Assembly (NCBI GenBank): GCA_014529385.2
Contig: CM043942.1
Span: 112,626,141-112,690,140, forward strand
Direction of reading: 5' to 3'
Length of the DNA: 64,000 nucleotides
Origin: Adiantum capillus-veneris
Lineage: Eukaryota; Streptophyta; Polypodiopsida; Polypodiales; Pteridaceae
Shown here one piece after another: positions 1 to 11,399 of the stretch. Within the stretch, counting starts at the first letter, position 1. Each line of letters starts with the position of its first letter. The notes below the pieces were generated by a model, which worked only from the letters and a program-made list of their open reading frames with translations, made no database searches and was not told the DNA's origin. Made by a program: the position numbers and the translations under genes.

Positions 1-1087
1 TGTATCATGCCTATCAACCATTTTTTACTTCCTTGTGTCCATCCCCTGTTCTTGGAAATATCTTGGCCCCTATTTGTCCTTGGATGGCCATTCTGCGCGT
101 CGTTGTGGTCCCTCTTGTTGAGGGTCCCTGGGGCTTCAAAATGACAAATAGGGGCTTTGTTTTAATGTATGGCCATGAGATAGAGGTGTAGTGTTTGATG
201 TCCGGAGTATTCACTATGTAAAATTTTCCTATATCATGTGCGTTCACCACAATGGATTCAAAGTAGCCCTTATAGGCCTTAACTACACATGTTTTTGTAA
301 CTTTACAAGAATATAAACTCCCTTCTGTTGAACACATGTGCTATGTTACATATACTTTAGTGAACTCCCAAAGTCAAAGGCCTCACAAATTTTGTGCGCT
401 CAGAACATTTAGCACTAGAAATCAACCAACCAAGGAGCCAATTTTTACTTCCTTGTGTTCACCTCGTATTCTTGGGAATGTTTTGGTTAAGCCATTTCTT
501 TGGTATTTGAAACCACATGTGACCCCTATTGTTATAGTATCCAACCATATGTTTCTTGATAATTTATGTTTACACTTTCTCTATTCAAATGAGCTACATA
601 GTAAAAATCAAATCCGCAATTCAACAATTAAGTTCACAAGGTGATAGCTATTGGTATGATCCTTCAGTTTCAAATTTTGATCGAGGGCACTCCTTGGAAG
701 CCACTTTTGAAGGTGTTAGGGTGAGATTTTGAGAAAGTTTTGTATGTAGGGAATGCAGCCCTTAATACAATAAAAAACATTGGTTCTCTGAGTATTTTCA
801 GATTCAATGGTTTTAATGCTCGTTCGAGCCCGTAGATTAAGGAAAAAGTAAGAAATGTCTGTTTTACATCATTTTTTAAGATTTTGCCAAGTTGCACGTT
901 GATTTTTGGAGAATCCGAGTAGGATATGATTTTTTTGCATCACACGATGGTCGAAGAGCGCGACGAGATGAACAAATTTATGTGAGACAAGCCCAGATAG
1001 ATTCGAAGCCAATTGAACACTAGAAGCTCTTGAAAACAACCTAAAAGTTCAACACTTGAAAAAAAAAAAAAACTCACTACTTGAATT

Positions 1088-1284
1088 ATGGCCATGCATA
1101 AAAAATTTTATTATACTTGTCATTTTAGGGCCCCAGGGATCCTCAGCATGAGGGGCCACAAGGGCGCGCAAATTGCCCATCCAAAAATTTTGGATAAGCA
1201 ATTTGCGCGCCGTTGTGGCCCCTCATGTTGAGGGTCCCTGGGCCCTAAAATGAAAATTACAGGCTTTTTTTAATGCATAGCCAT
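1088..1284. repeat. Long imperfect hairpin (MITE-like), copy 1a
   Basis: Inverted repeat with arms of about 90-95 bp around a centre near 1190. The left arm begins ATGGCCATGCAT and the right arm ends ATGCATAGCCAT. Inside the arms GGGCCCCAGGGATCCTC pairs with GAGGGTCCCTGGGCCC, and GGCGCGCAAATTG pairs with CAATTTGCGCGCC. No open frame. The structure fits a non-autonomous foldback or MITE element; no clear target duplication was seen. Confidence 0.8.
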
Positions 1285-1363
1285 GAGATAGAATTGGGCA
1301 ATTTAATGTATTCATAGCAAACTCCCCCCCCCCCCAATGGAAAATAGCTAAACATTGTATCAT

Positions 1364-1450
1364 GCCATGCATTAAAAAAGGCTTGTATTTGTCATTTTAG
1401 GGCCCCAGAGACCCTCAACAAGAGGGGCCACAAGGGCGCGCAAACTGGCT
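1364..1450. repeat. Half hairpin (left arm only), copy 1b
   Basis: Left arm of the second hairpin type, from GCCATGCATT to GCGCGCAAACTGGC. It runs directly into the sequence that normally follows the right arm (TAGGAGATAGAACTGAG). Comparison with 3461-3652 shows the right arm was deleted, accounting for the ~106-bp shorter first tandem unit. Confidence 0.75.
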
Positions 1451-1565
1451 AGGAGATAGAACTGAGTTTAATGTGTTCATAGCAAGCCCCCCCCCCCCCC
1501 AAATGGCAGATACCTAAACCTTGTATCATGCCTATCAACCATGTTTTACTTCCTTGTGTCCATCC

Positions 1566-2138
1566 TGTTAACCCTCACGGCACACGGACACCCTATGATC
1601 TATAAACGTTGTATTATGTATTTGGTAGAGTCAGGTACCGGGCTTGTCGGACCAATAAGGAAAGGTAGAGTGATCGCCAATGAGAGGCGCACTTTAACTT
1701 GGACATTCAAGGGATTAGTTGGTTAAGCATGGGCGCCCAAGTGTGAATGGGGTGAGCTCCTATAAAAGCCAACTAAACCTAATTTTTACTCATTCTCTCA
1801 TTTGTGCAATTGAAGAGTGCTCTTGCTCCATCTCCATCTTCTTCTTCTTCACCTCCTTGTGTGTGTGAGAGAGAGAGAGAGAGAGAGGGAGAGTGTGTGT
1901 GCGATCGAGCATTACGAAGGCACGACGGCGGCGAAGCGGTTGAGCGCGGCACGACTGCAGCTTCTTCTTCATCGCGGCGAGGAATCCACCACGAAGGCGA
2001 GCGTAGAGCGGTGAGTGACACACCCTTTGTTTTCTTGAGCTTGCTAGTTTAGACTTGTTGTGTGCTTGGAGCCGTTTGTGGCTCGCATACGGTGTATTGG
2101 CAAGTCCCTTGCTTCGACAGTGCGGCAAGGAGCGCACA
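1566..2138 (+). mobile_element. Solo LTR, 573 bp, with 5-bp TSD CATCC
   Basis: This block interrupts tandem copy 2 and is missing from copy 3, where GTCCATCCCCTGTCC is continuous. It begins TGTTAACCCTC, ends GCGCACA, and is flanked by CATCC at 1561-1565 and 2139-2143. TG...CA ends plus a 5-bp duplication are the hallmark of LTR retrotransposon integration followed by LTR-LTR recombination. It contains a TATA box and a GA microsatellite (about 1867-1887). No homologous full element is present in the window, so the parent family is unknown. Orientation is inferred from the TATA box. Short open frames inside look non-coding. Confidence 0.88.
1761..1768 (+). promoter_or_regulatory. TATA box of the solo LTR
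   Basis: TATAAAAG lies 196 bp into the 573-bp LTR, in GAGCTCCTATAAAAGCC, at a position suited to the U3/R boundary of a plant LTR promoter. Confidence 0.6.
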
Positions 2139-3185
2139 CATCCCCTGTCCTTGAAATATCTTGGCCCCTATTTGTCCCTGGATGGCCATTCTGCGCGCCG
2201 TTGTGGTCATTCTTGTTGAGGGTCCCTGGGGCTTCAAAATGATAAATAGGGGCTTTGTTTCAATGTATGGCCATGAGATAGAGGTGTAGTGTTTGATGTC
2301 CGGAGTATTCACTATGTAAAATTTTCCTATATCATGTGCGTTCACCACAATGGATTCAAAGTAGCCCTTATAGGCCTTACCTACACATGTTTTTGTAACT
2401 TTACAAGAATATAAACTCCCTTCTGTTGAACACATGTGCTATGTTACATATACTTTAGTGAACTCCCAAAGTCAAAGGCCTCACAAATTTTGTGCGCTCA
2501 GAACATTTAGCACTAGAAATCAACCAACCAAGGAGCCAATTTTCACTTCCTTGTGTTCACCTCGTGTTCTTGGGAATGTTTTGGTTAAGCCATTTCTTTG
2601 GTATTTGAAACCACATGTGACCCCTATTGTTATAGTATCCAACCATATGTTTCTTGATAATTTATGTTTACACTTTCTCTATTCAAATGAGCTACATAGT
2701 AAAAATCAAATCCGCAATTCAACAATTAAGTTCACAAAGTGATAGCTATTGGTATGATCCTTCAGTTTCAAATTTTGATTGAGGGCACTCCTTGGAAGCC
2801 ACTTTTGAAGGTGTTAGGGTGAGATTTTGAGAGAGTTTTGTATGTAGGAAATGCAGTCCTTAACACAGTAAAAAACATTGGTTCTCTGAGTATTTACAGA
2901 TTCCATGGTTTTAATGCTCGTTCGAGCCCGTAGATTAAGGAAGAAGTAAGAAATGTCTGTTTTACATCATTTTTTAAGAAATTGCCAACTTGCACGTTGA
3001 TTTTTGGAGAATCCGAGTGGGATATGATTTTTTTGCATCACACGATGGTCGAAGAGCGCGACGAGATGAACAAATTTATGTGAGACAAGCCCAGACAGAT
3101 TCGAAGCCAATTGAACACTAGAAGCTCTTGAAAACAGCCTAAAAGTTCAACACTTGAAAAAAAAAAAAAACTCACTACTTGAATT

Positions 3186-3383
3186 ATGGCCATGCATAAA
3201 AAATTTTATTATACTTGTCATTTTAGGGCCCCAGGGACCCTCAACATGAGGGGCCACAAGGGCGCGCAAATTGCCCATCCAAAATTTTTGGATGGCCAAT
3301 TTGCGCGCCCTTGTGGCCCCTCATGTTGAGGGTCCCTGGGGCCCTAAAATGACAATTACAGGCTTTTTTTAATGCATAGCCAT
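3186..3383. repeat. Long near-perfect hairpin (MITE-like), copy 2a
   Basis: Same family as 1088-1284, better preserved. Arms run from ATGGCCATGCAT to ATGCATAGCCAT around a centre at CCAAAATTTTTGG near 3285. AGGGGCCACAAGGGCGCGCA on the left pairs with TGCGCGCCCTTGTGGCCCCT on the right. A transcript would fold into a ~95-bp stem. Confidence 0.85.
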
Positions 3384-3460
3384 GAGATAGAATTGGGCAA
3401 TTTAATGTATTCATAGCAAACTCCCCCCCCCCAATGGAAAATAGCTAAACATTGTATCAT

Positions 3461-3652
3461 GTCATGCATTAAAAAAAGCTTGTACTTGTCATTTTAGGGC
3501 CCCAGGGACCCTCAAGAAGAGGGGCCACAAGTTCGCGTAAACTGGCCATCCAAAATTTTTGAATGGCCAGTTTGCGCGCCCTTGTGGCCCCTCTTGTTGA
3601 GGGTCCCTGGTGCCTTAAAATGACAAGTACAAGCTTTTTTTAATGCATGGCC
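3461..3652. repeat. Long hairpin (MITE-like), copy 2b
   Basis: Second hairpin type in the tandem unit; arms of about 90 bp centred near 3557 (CCAAAATTTTTGAATGG). GGGCCCCAGGGACCCTC pairs with GAGGGTCCCTGGTGCC. It shares the core of the first type but differs near the tips (CATGCATTAAAAAAAGC against GCTTTTTTTAATGCATG). Confidence 0.8.
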
Positions 3653-4763
3653 AGGAGATAGAACTGAGTTTAATGTGTTCATAGCAAGCCCCCCCCCCCC
3701 CCCCAAATGGCAGATACCTAAACCTTGTATCATGCCTATCAACCATGTTTTACTTCCTTGTGTCCATCCCCTGTCCTTGAAATATCTTGGCCCCTATTTG
3801 TCCCTGGATGGCCATTCTGCGCGCCGTTGTGGTCATTCTTGTTGAGGGTCCCTGGGGCTTCAAAATGACAAATAGGGGCTTTGTTTTAATGTATGGCCAT
3901 GAGATAGAGGTGTAGTGTTTGATGTCTAGAGTATTCACTATGTAAAATTTTCCTATATCATGTGCGTTCACCACAATGGATTCAAAGTAGCCCTTATAGG
4001 CCTTACCTACACATGTTTTTGTAACTTTACAAGAATATAAACTCCCTTCTGTTGAACACATGTGCTATGTTACATATACTTTAGTGAACTCCCAAAGTCA
4101 AAGGCCTCACAAATTTTGTGCACTCAGAACATTTAGCACTAGAAATCAACCAACCAAGGAGTCAATTTTCACTTCCTTGTGTTCACCTCGTGTTCTTGGG
4201 AATGTTTTGGTTAAGCCATTTCTTTGGTATTTGAAACCACATGTGACCCCTATTGTTATAGTATCAAACCAAAGGTTTCTTGATAATTTATGTTTACACT
4301 TTCTCTATTCAAATGAGCTACATAGTAAAAATCAAATCCGCAATTCAACAATAAGTTCACAAGGTGATAGCTATTGGTATGATCCTTCAGTTTCAAATTT
4401 TGATCGAGGGCACTCCTTGGAAGCCACTTTTGAAGGTGTTAGGGTGAGATTTTGAGAAAGTTTTGTATGTAGGAAATGCAGTCCTTAACACAATAAAAAA
4501 CATTGGTTCTCTGAGTATTTTCATATTCCATGGTTTTAATGCTCGTTCGAGCCCGTAGATTAAGGAAAAAGTAAGAAATGTATGTTTTACATCATTTTAT
4601 AAGAAATTGCCAACTTGCACATTGATTTTTGGAGAATCCGAGTAGGATATGATTTTTTTGCATCACACGATGGTCAAAGAGCGTGACGAGATGAACAAAT
4701 TTATGTGAGACAAACCCAGACAGATTCGAAGCCAATTGAACACTAGAAGCTCTTGAAAACAAC

Positions 4764-6789
4764 AAATGAATAGGGATATTTAAGAAGGTTTGATACCAAA
4801 AACTTGTCAACACTACTCAAAAAGGTGGAAACTCAAAGGCTTTATAATATATATATGATGAAACAAGAATCAATAATAAGTCACCCCTATATATCTACAT
4901 CTCTATCTCAAGTTGTCATTTCTCTAAGTCAAGCTTGGCATAGGCATAGTATGGAAACAATAACATTTTGGAAAGCAAAATTTAGCTTTATCAACTTTTG
5001 AAATGTTGCTATTGATATATATTCAACATCCCCAAATGAGGACATCTTGACAAAGGTTATGATCACTTAATAAGAATAACCATTAGTGATTAAAATGAAA
5101 TCAAAATATTGCATGAATTTTTTCATGGTGGAATGATTAAGATTTGAAACTTCAAACATCTTATAGGCAAATCAGAATATCCATAAAAATCAACAATATT
5201 TCTCAAATCTGTATGATACTCTCACTCAGTGCGACACCATTTAAGAAAAAGAAATATTTATATATAGAGGAATCCAGCCTCATAAAATAAATTACAAATG
5301 GACACAATGTTGTTGCTGTTAGGCTTCTCTTACAAGTATTTGTCTTTCTCATCTAGAGATTCATATACACGAGTATTTGTGTGTCCATGACACTAGGGAA
5401 GATAGTAGTACTATAGGGATGGCTTTTCTAAGAACTCCTAGAGAGTACCTATTGGTTCAAGATTCTACAAAAATCCTACTATTCTTATCAAAATCTTTTA
5501 ACACAGTAGTGAAGGGTTCCTCACGGAACAAAAATAGGGCGATTTCCATCTCTGCACATGGTTGCTTGCTCATGTCCTCTCAAAACAAGTTGACTCTGTA
5601 AGTAAACAACAGATTATGTGAGCACAAAGTTATAAAGTACAAAATGATATCATTCTAATAATCTAATGATAACTATACAAAGAATAAATTATAAGAAAAA
5701 TCTTTGATGACTCTCCATAGATAACACAACTTACTTACATTGTGAGACTCAATCACATGCTACAAAACTATAGATGGTGCACCAAATCCATCAACAAAAT
5801 AGCGCCACCCAATGTTATGAGGTGTGAAGCCTAAACATTGGAAGCCATAAAGAGGGTAATTCCCTCCAGCATGATAAACTTAAAGATGGAGATGATCTTG
5901 AGCTCTGAATGTAAGCTACAAGTGTAGTTTTCTCACCATTCTATTTTTATGTTGGAGATGAATCCTTGCAATGCCCATGCACTATTCGCACCTCCTGTTC
6001 TTGTGGTATGCAATTCATGTGAGTTGATGCTTTTTCCACCTTTGGGAGTAGAGGTTTCCATGTAGTGCGAGTGAATGAAAGCAGAAGGAGGAGAATCTTG
6101 TTTTCATGCTGTAATGGAGGTGAGAGAAGGGAGAGGAGCTAGCTTGGTGTGGAACTATGTGGTGGGCAAGGGGAAGAGATGGGGGAGAAGCTTGCTTGGT
6201 GCTACAATGGAGATGGGAGAAAGCTAGTAGAGAGATAATGCTGGACTATAAGGGTGCATGTGGTTGTTGCAGCCATGGAGAGCTTGGAAATGGGTTTGTA
6301 GAGAGAGAAAATCACTTTTTAGCTACAGAATAGGTTTGGAAGGACTTTGGAGGGTGGAAAATGATGTTTTGAATTTTTTTGAAAAATTTAATTTTTTGGA
6401 ATTTATTAGTGCACGTTTTTGACTTTTGGAGGTTAAAAATACTTTTTTGACCATGAAATAGGTTAGGGGACCTTTTAAGGAGAGAAAACTTGAAATTTGA
6501 ATTTTTTTGAAAATTTAAAATTTTTAGTGTATTTTTAAATCCGGGCCAAAAAGTGGGGGGAAAAAGGTCAAAGTGGTCCCCCCCCCCCCTCCCCCCTCCC
6601 CCTTCCCTCCCTTTCCCCTAGCCACCTCCCTTACCTTCTCACTAGGTAAGAGGCCATTAAGAGGTGTAAGGCTACCTTGTCCCCCTACTTTTTTGAGGGT
6701 ATAGAGTGTGTCCACCACCCTCTTCCTATTGGTTGGCCTCTAATTAACCTTAATCCCAAAGGGCCCCTAGAGGGTTCATATTTTTTCTA
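4764..6789. other. AT-rich stretch, no gene recognised
   Basis: No frame here has a recognisable domain. At 5221-5242, CTCACTCAGTGCGACACCA resembles on the minus strand the primer site of elements B and C, so part of 5245-6760 could be an old LTR; this is weak. A C-rich tract spans about 6569-6618. T/A-rich runs at 6370-6540 look like degenerate non-coding DNA. Confidence 0.5.
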
Positions 6790-7449
6790 ATGGCTACAAG
6801 TGGCACGGTTCAAAGGAACCAAGCTCGCACGACTCAATGAGTCCAAGAGACAAGTGCTGCAGAAGATGCAGAAGGTAGCAATGCATCACTTAAGAATATC
6901 ACCATTCCTGAGTTTCATGGGAAAGAGCGTGATCGCAATAAAGATGCGATCAATACATTCTTACACAAATGGAGTGATATTCATAGATTGAGACACACCC
7001 CGTATATAAAGACGGTTGTGGAAACAAGTCTATCTCTTAAAAGCAAGGCCTATAAGTGGTGGATGACATTTCCAATAGATGCTCTTCCTCCGTCTTGGGC
7101 TGCGTTTCAAGCTTTTTTCTCCAAAGAATTTCTGGACTCCAATGAAGAAGATAAGAATTGGTTAGCATGGGATGCAAGCCACATGTCGGACCTCTCTCTC
7201 ACACAGTATCTTTCAAAGTATCAAGAAATCATATTAAAACTAGAAGGTCTAGATGAATTCCAAAAGATATGGGGTTTTAATAGGGGACTTGACAAAGACT
7301 ATCGTCTTCATGTCAAGACCCACCATCCAAAAACTTTGGAAGAAGCCATCAGTCATGCCCAAAGATTTGATGATGACCAAGAGAGGAAAGGAAATGTTCC
7401 CTACTCTAAGAATACTTTTGCTAAGAGCAATGTGGCTAAGAGCCAATGA
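6790..7449 (+). pseudogene. Ty3/gypsy gag fragment with one internal stop
   Basis: Reading from ATG 6790 gives one frame to the stop after 7446, broken only by TGA at 6838 (codon 17). It shows the plant retrotransposon gag capsid pattern: IPEFHGKE, then KAYKWWMTF, WAAFQAFFSKEF, LSLTQYLSKYQEI and TLEEAISHAQRFDDD, matching the retrotrans_gag family. About 220 codons survive. No zinc knuckle follows: the frame stops and the DNA changes into an inverted LTR fragment at 7464, so the rest of the element is missing. In a live element this protein would form the cytoplasmic virus-like particle. The family differs from the gag of B, C, E and F. The capsid call is firm; the start codon is inferred. Confidence 0.75.
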
Positions 7450-7463
7450 CGAGGTAGATCTCC

Positions 7464-7822
7464 GTTGGTGGATACGCCGCAACGGACGTCAGCACAGTGA
7501 GAACTCACCTAACAAGATTTGTCAGCTAAGGACGAAGCTCGACCCGCAGGCGCATGGCAGCAATCAAATGGTGTCAACCTCTACTCGAACGACTAATGAC
7601 TACTTCCTACAGAGATATCAAATCTACATGCCATCGGTTCTGTGAACGTGAGAGTCTGCTATGATGCTACAGCAATCCAAAAGCCCATTAGACGATCTCG
7701 AAACTTCACGAAACTCAAGGGAAGTCCTACACACACTAGAAGGCCGCTATCCCTTAGGTCTTTGACCACAAATCCTAACCCAATGCCCTCCATGCAGAAA
7801 ACGCGTAGTATATCTGGTCGGA
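7464..7822 (-). repeat. Inverted LTR fragment related to the element F LTR
   Basis: The reverse complement of this segment matches about 24872-25223 at roughly 90% by eye, including TACTTCCTACAGAGATAT and CACACACTAGAAGGCCGCTA. The LTR terminus (CCGCCAACA in F) corresponds to 7464-7472. No primer site follows it here, and the gag fragment upstream is in the opposite orientation, so this is a rearranged remnant. Homology ends near 7822. Confidence 0.75.
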
Positions 7823-8537
7823 TTTTACAGGTCACTGTTTCTAAAATATAACATGCCTAGTGTGTAGCTCTACTCGCTTTGATCGCGTGGATACGCTGAA
7901 ATGCAAAAACGGACAATGTTTACTCATCGAAACTCCAAAAGTAGCTCGTGGGTGAATCCGCCAAAACATAGACGAACGCATGTGATGTAAGCATCAACGC
8001 CTAGCTCTCCTCGTGGGCAACACGCTACTGCTCTCCGTTTGCGATTCCGACCACCGTAGCTCTTGTAGCACACACACACACACACACACTTTGTCATGTT
8101 CTCGCAGTCTCCCAGTCGACACAGAAGATAAGATTATTAGAAGGCTGCTTACAAGGCTTTAGGTTTTGGTTTCTATACTAAGCCTTAGAAAACCTAATGT
8201 CCAGCCAAAATGACCTGATTTGTCCCTAGGCTTCTATAGAGATTAATTACAACACCGTAGGCTGGCTTTGCTCATAGAACAAGCATCTGCGGCCAAAATA
8301 CAATTGCCGACTTTAAATATGAGGTTCCTGTAAACATTATAAAAGTGGTCGTAATGGCTCAAAATGATAATAACAGGATATTCGATCATGTCCCCATGAG
8401 CTTGTATCTTCACATTACAGCATCCATCTTCATCTTCATCACTTCATCAGCATCTTCATATGGAATCTTTAGAGAATATTTGAGGAATCTTCATTGAATC
8501 CTTGTGGAAGCGTTGTTGAAAGGTTGGCCCATCAACA
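7823..8537 (-). repeat. LTR (minus strand) of a gypsy-like element
   Basis: Read on the minus strand, an LTR start TGTTGATGGGCCAACC lies at 8537, right after a purine tract (plus strand CTCTCCCCCTTCG, 8538-8550). The far end is not defined; no second LTR copy is visible in the window. A CA microsatellite lies at about 8071-8088. The segment is otherwise non-coding. Confidence 0.5.
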
Positions 8538-8982
8538 CTCTCCCCCTTCGAATTCTTGTCGTCCCTGACAAGACCCTATGTTTGCAGTGGCCTTGACGAG
8601 TGCTTCATGTTTTGGTGTTGGTTGAAGCTTTTGTTGTTGCAGTTGCTTCTACTAGATGCTTTGTATGTTGTAGAGTTACCTTTTTCTTGTACATGTAGTG
8701 TGATTGAAGCCATAGCTCTCGCCCTCCGATTGGTTATTGTATCGTGAATAGGTTGAGTGAGGTTTGTTGTTGTAGCAAGTCTTATTCTTGGCAGCTCTGA
8801 TTTGTTTGTTCTTTGGGTGTCATCCTGCATGTGTACCTGTAAACTTGAGGCCTATTTGAATTTTTTCTGGGACGCTCCCCTTTGATTTTCTAGTTGATGA
8901 GCATGTAGTTGTTTTGGGATGTTTTTGGTCTAATTTTTTGTCTTTATATAAAAAATAAAATAGTAAAAATAAAATGTGGCGT
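8538..8982 (-). pseudogene. Decayed pol tail of a gypsy-like element
   Basis: On the minus strand an open stretch of ~84 codons (8830 to 8576) ends at TAG. The same frame then continues as LVRDDKNSKG into the purine tract before the LTR at 8537. A charged RDDKNSKG-type tail at the very end of pol is, from my knowledge, common in plant chromoviruses, so this is probably the C-terminal end of an integrase polyprotein. No catalytic motif remains. Element B was inserted at 8983 and cuts this element on its upstream side; the sequence right of B (18989 onwards) has not clearly rejoined it. The family assignment is an inference from a short tail. Confidence 0.4.
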
Positions 8983-10958
8983 TGAGAGCGGATTTTTGAG
9001 ATGGGGCTCAACTCAAGGCTCCCACCAGACAAACCACTCTGTGAGGCCGTACACATGCATATTTCTTAGGGGCACCACCCTCTTTTATGGAGAAATAAGG
9101 AAACCAAAACAAACCATATGCAACACACACACACACTCACACCTTCCTTATGTGCTTCAAGACAAAATGCCCTTCAACCATTCAACACACACTCCTTAAG
9201 CAATCCCTTTGAACACTGCACAAACTCACATGCAAAGAGTGACCTTCACCATATTAGTGCTCATATACTTCTAAGAAAAGCAAGCACACAACCTCTTAGC
9301 AAAACTCAAAACACCATAATGCACAAATACTTGACAACTCCTTTCCTTTTCCAAAAGAAGAGACTACTTACACACATAAAGCGGCATGCATAGAGAGCTC
9401 TTCTCCATCTATGCAGCCCCAAGACCTACTTACACACAACATAAGGAGAGAAGCCAAGCAAATAGACACCATGGTGCACAAAAAACTTTCTCAACAAAAC
9501 AAGCAACCCAATGAGCACAAATATGAGAAGTTGCCAAGATATGCTTACCAATTTTACAATCGTTTAGAGCAATAGTGTGACGACGACACCCAAATTGCAG
9601 CAATTTGTTGATCAAACCATGAGATAGATCATTAATCTTGATAACCTTGCTCTCATATAGAAGCTACAATCCTTATTTAGGGATGAGGATGGTAAGATAA
9701 ACGTTTGCAAGAGAATGGTAGCAATAGCATATTGATGCTCTCTCTATGGCAACGCTTATGATAGCGAGCTTAGGAAATGGATAGGGAGACGAGAGGAGAG
9801 AGATATTAGGCCTTCCCTAACCTTAGAGGAGCTTATTTGCAGCAATGGAGTAGGTGTGTATGTTTTTGTGCTTGCCAAAGGGCCTTTTTATAGTTGTACA
9901 AGACCTTGGGTTAGGTTAAACTTGACTAGGGTAGGTGATTAACCATAGTTAGGTTCCCTTTTGACCATTCCTTCAATTATGTGAATAAGGGAATTATTTT
10001 CTCATTAAAAATAGACTTTTAAGTCATGGAGGCTCCATAAGTGTTGATAATGTATGTGGGCCCCACCATGATGTCCCTCCAGTGGCTCCTGTAGAGTATC
10101 CCCATCTTGTTTGTTGTGTCTCTGGAAGCATCTTGAGCCGACCCCTCCACATGCAAGTGGTGTTTAACTCCCCATTGGTATTTTAGAATGTTGAAGAAGT
10201 CAAGAAAACTTTTTACCTTTGTGGTTTACCTGATTGTAACTTTGACCTGCAGTAATAGTGTCCGCAGCACCTTGTTTTCACCATAACTTTCAGCCTGTAA
10301 CTCAGAATTGGGTGCTGTAAAAGGCAACGTTGACCTTTTCAAAGTGTTTAAGCTGATTTTGGAGTGTTTATCAAGTATTTCCATGAGCTAAGGCGTTCAA
10401 GATGCATCCAAAACACCTTTTGCACCAAGTCTCCTTGTAGGGGACCCTTTAGCATGCATCCAAGGTGTAGCATTCTTTTTCGAAAGAGAATCCACCTTAA
10501 ACAAATGAGGTAGGCTCCAATAAAGTTTTATTTATTGGGGATATAAATTATATTTAAGATTTGTTGACCAACACAAGTAAATGATCCAAGAGTTGGATCA
10601 CATAGTGGTGGGGAAGGGAAGGCCTACAAGGCTAACCCTACCCTTGAGAGAAGATGGGTAAGATAAGTGCCCATAAATTATTTATTTACAAATTATGGGA
10701 TGTAGATAGCTATTTAAATTAGTTAAAAGAATATGCAGTAAAAAATTAGGAGAGTAGAATTAAGTTTACTGTTTTCATTTAGCATGAAGAGAGAAATATG
10801 ATGTAAATGCATAAAGATCTAAGAAGGGTAAGGTGTTTGTATGGAAAAAGGCTATTACGGAAAGAGAGAATGAACACTAGGTTAAAACTTTGATAAAAAA
10901 TATATACATTTGAGTAGAAATGTAGTGCAAATGCAAGGTTACCATTTAACGCTACTCA
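8983..10958 (-). repeat. 3' LTR of element B (1976 bp)
   Basis: Matches 16990-18988 throughout. On the minus strand it starts TGAGTAGCGTTAAATGG and ends AAATCCGCTCTCA. A purine tract adjoins its start at 10964-10978. It has a minus-strand TATA box (TATAAAAAGG, plus positions 9883-9892). Short open frames inside are shadows. Confidence 0.93.
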
Positions 10959-10963
10959 TATTA

Positions 10964-10978
10964 GCCCTCCCCCTTCAT
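10964..10978 (-). promoter_or_regulatory. Polypurine tract of element B
   Basis: The minus strand reads GATGAAGGGGGAGGG just before the 3' LTR start TGAGTAGCG. This is the expected plus-strand DNA primer for reverse transcription. Confidence 0.8.
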
Positions 10979-11087
10979 CTATGATCATTCATGCTCGTAG
11001 ATGAAACAAAAGAGTATTTTCCTTTTTCTTTTTTTTTTTCTTCTGTTTCCAAAAAAAAGGAGGAGTGATATGCACTCTTTTACTCCC

Positions 11088-11399
11088 TCAAACCTGTACT
11101 TCGTTACAAGGATCCCAAGGTAGACCTTGCAAGCTTGAAGTCCCCGCACTCAACGATCCTTGAGGAGTTGAAGGAGCATCTGCTAAATTGGATGGAGCAA
11201 TTTCACACTTAAAATGAAGGCTCCCTGCAAGTGGATTAATTCTTTGTAAATAGGATTTCAATTTCCATCCATTTACTCTGGTCTTGTGGACTTTCCCAGA
11301 CAAATGTGCTAGTCTATAGCTACCATTTCCATATCTTTTCATTATCAAAAAAGGGTCCTTCCTACCTTTGTAAAAACTTCTTGTCATGGCGTACATCAA
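11088..11399 (-). pseudogene. Element B integrase C-terminal domain
   Basis: Frame-shifted continuation of integrase: DPFLIMKRYGNGSYRL, then VHKTRVNGWKLKSYL, matching the GPY/F-type C-terminal module of gypsy integrases. A ~40-residue tail rich in A, S and P follows. No chromodomain is visible. Between the stop (11088) and the purine tract there are only about 110 bases of non-coding DNA. Confidence 0.75.

Larger units (their letters stand above)
1..4763. repeat. Tandem array: three copies of a ~1.6-kb unit
   Basis: The same sequence recurs at 1, 1522 and 3726, each copy starting TGTATCATGCCTATCAACCA. Copy 2 to copy 3 is offset by 1626 bp once a 578-bp insertion is removed; copy 1 to copy 2 by about 1520 bp because copy 1 lost half of one hairpin. 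Copy 3 stops abruptly at 4763 and copy 1 is cut by the window edge. Each unit starts with a degenerate short-arm hairpin (about 60-160, 2157-2257, 3784-3884), then ~1 kb of unrecognised body, then two long hairpins. The body holds ~100-codon open frames on both strands (+ at 336-644, 2434-2742, 4060-4455) with no recognisable domain; their preservation is explained by recent duplication. C-homopolymers occur at 1323-1335, 1489-1500 and 3689-3704. Confidence 0.9.

Noticed and set aside
336-644. ~100-codon ORF repeated three times in the tandem array as a gene family
   Set aside because: Conserved frames exist on both strands and identity extends through non-coding DNA, so preservation reflects recent duplication; no domain recognised.
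1804-2052. Overlapping 60-115 codon frames inside the solo LTR
   Set aside because: They overlap the GA repeat and U3/R region and have no protein-like pattern.
5221-5242. Minus-strand primer site of another B/C-type element
   Set aside because: Only a partial match with no LTR pair or gag beside it on that strand.
9118-9393. ORFs within the element B LTRs (also near 17000-17410)
   Set aside because: They fall in LTR sequence with CA repeats, on the strand opposite to the element, and lack domain patterns.
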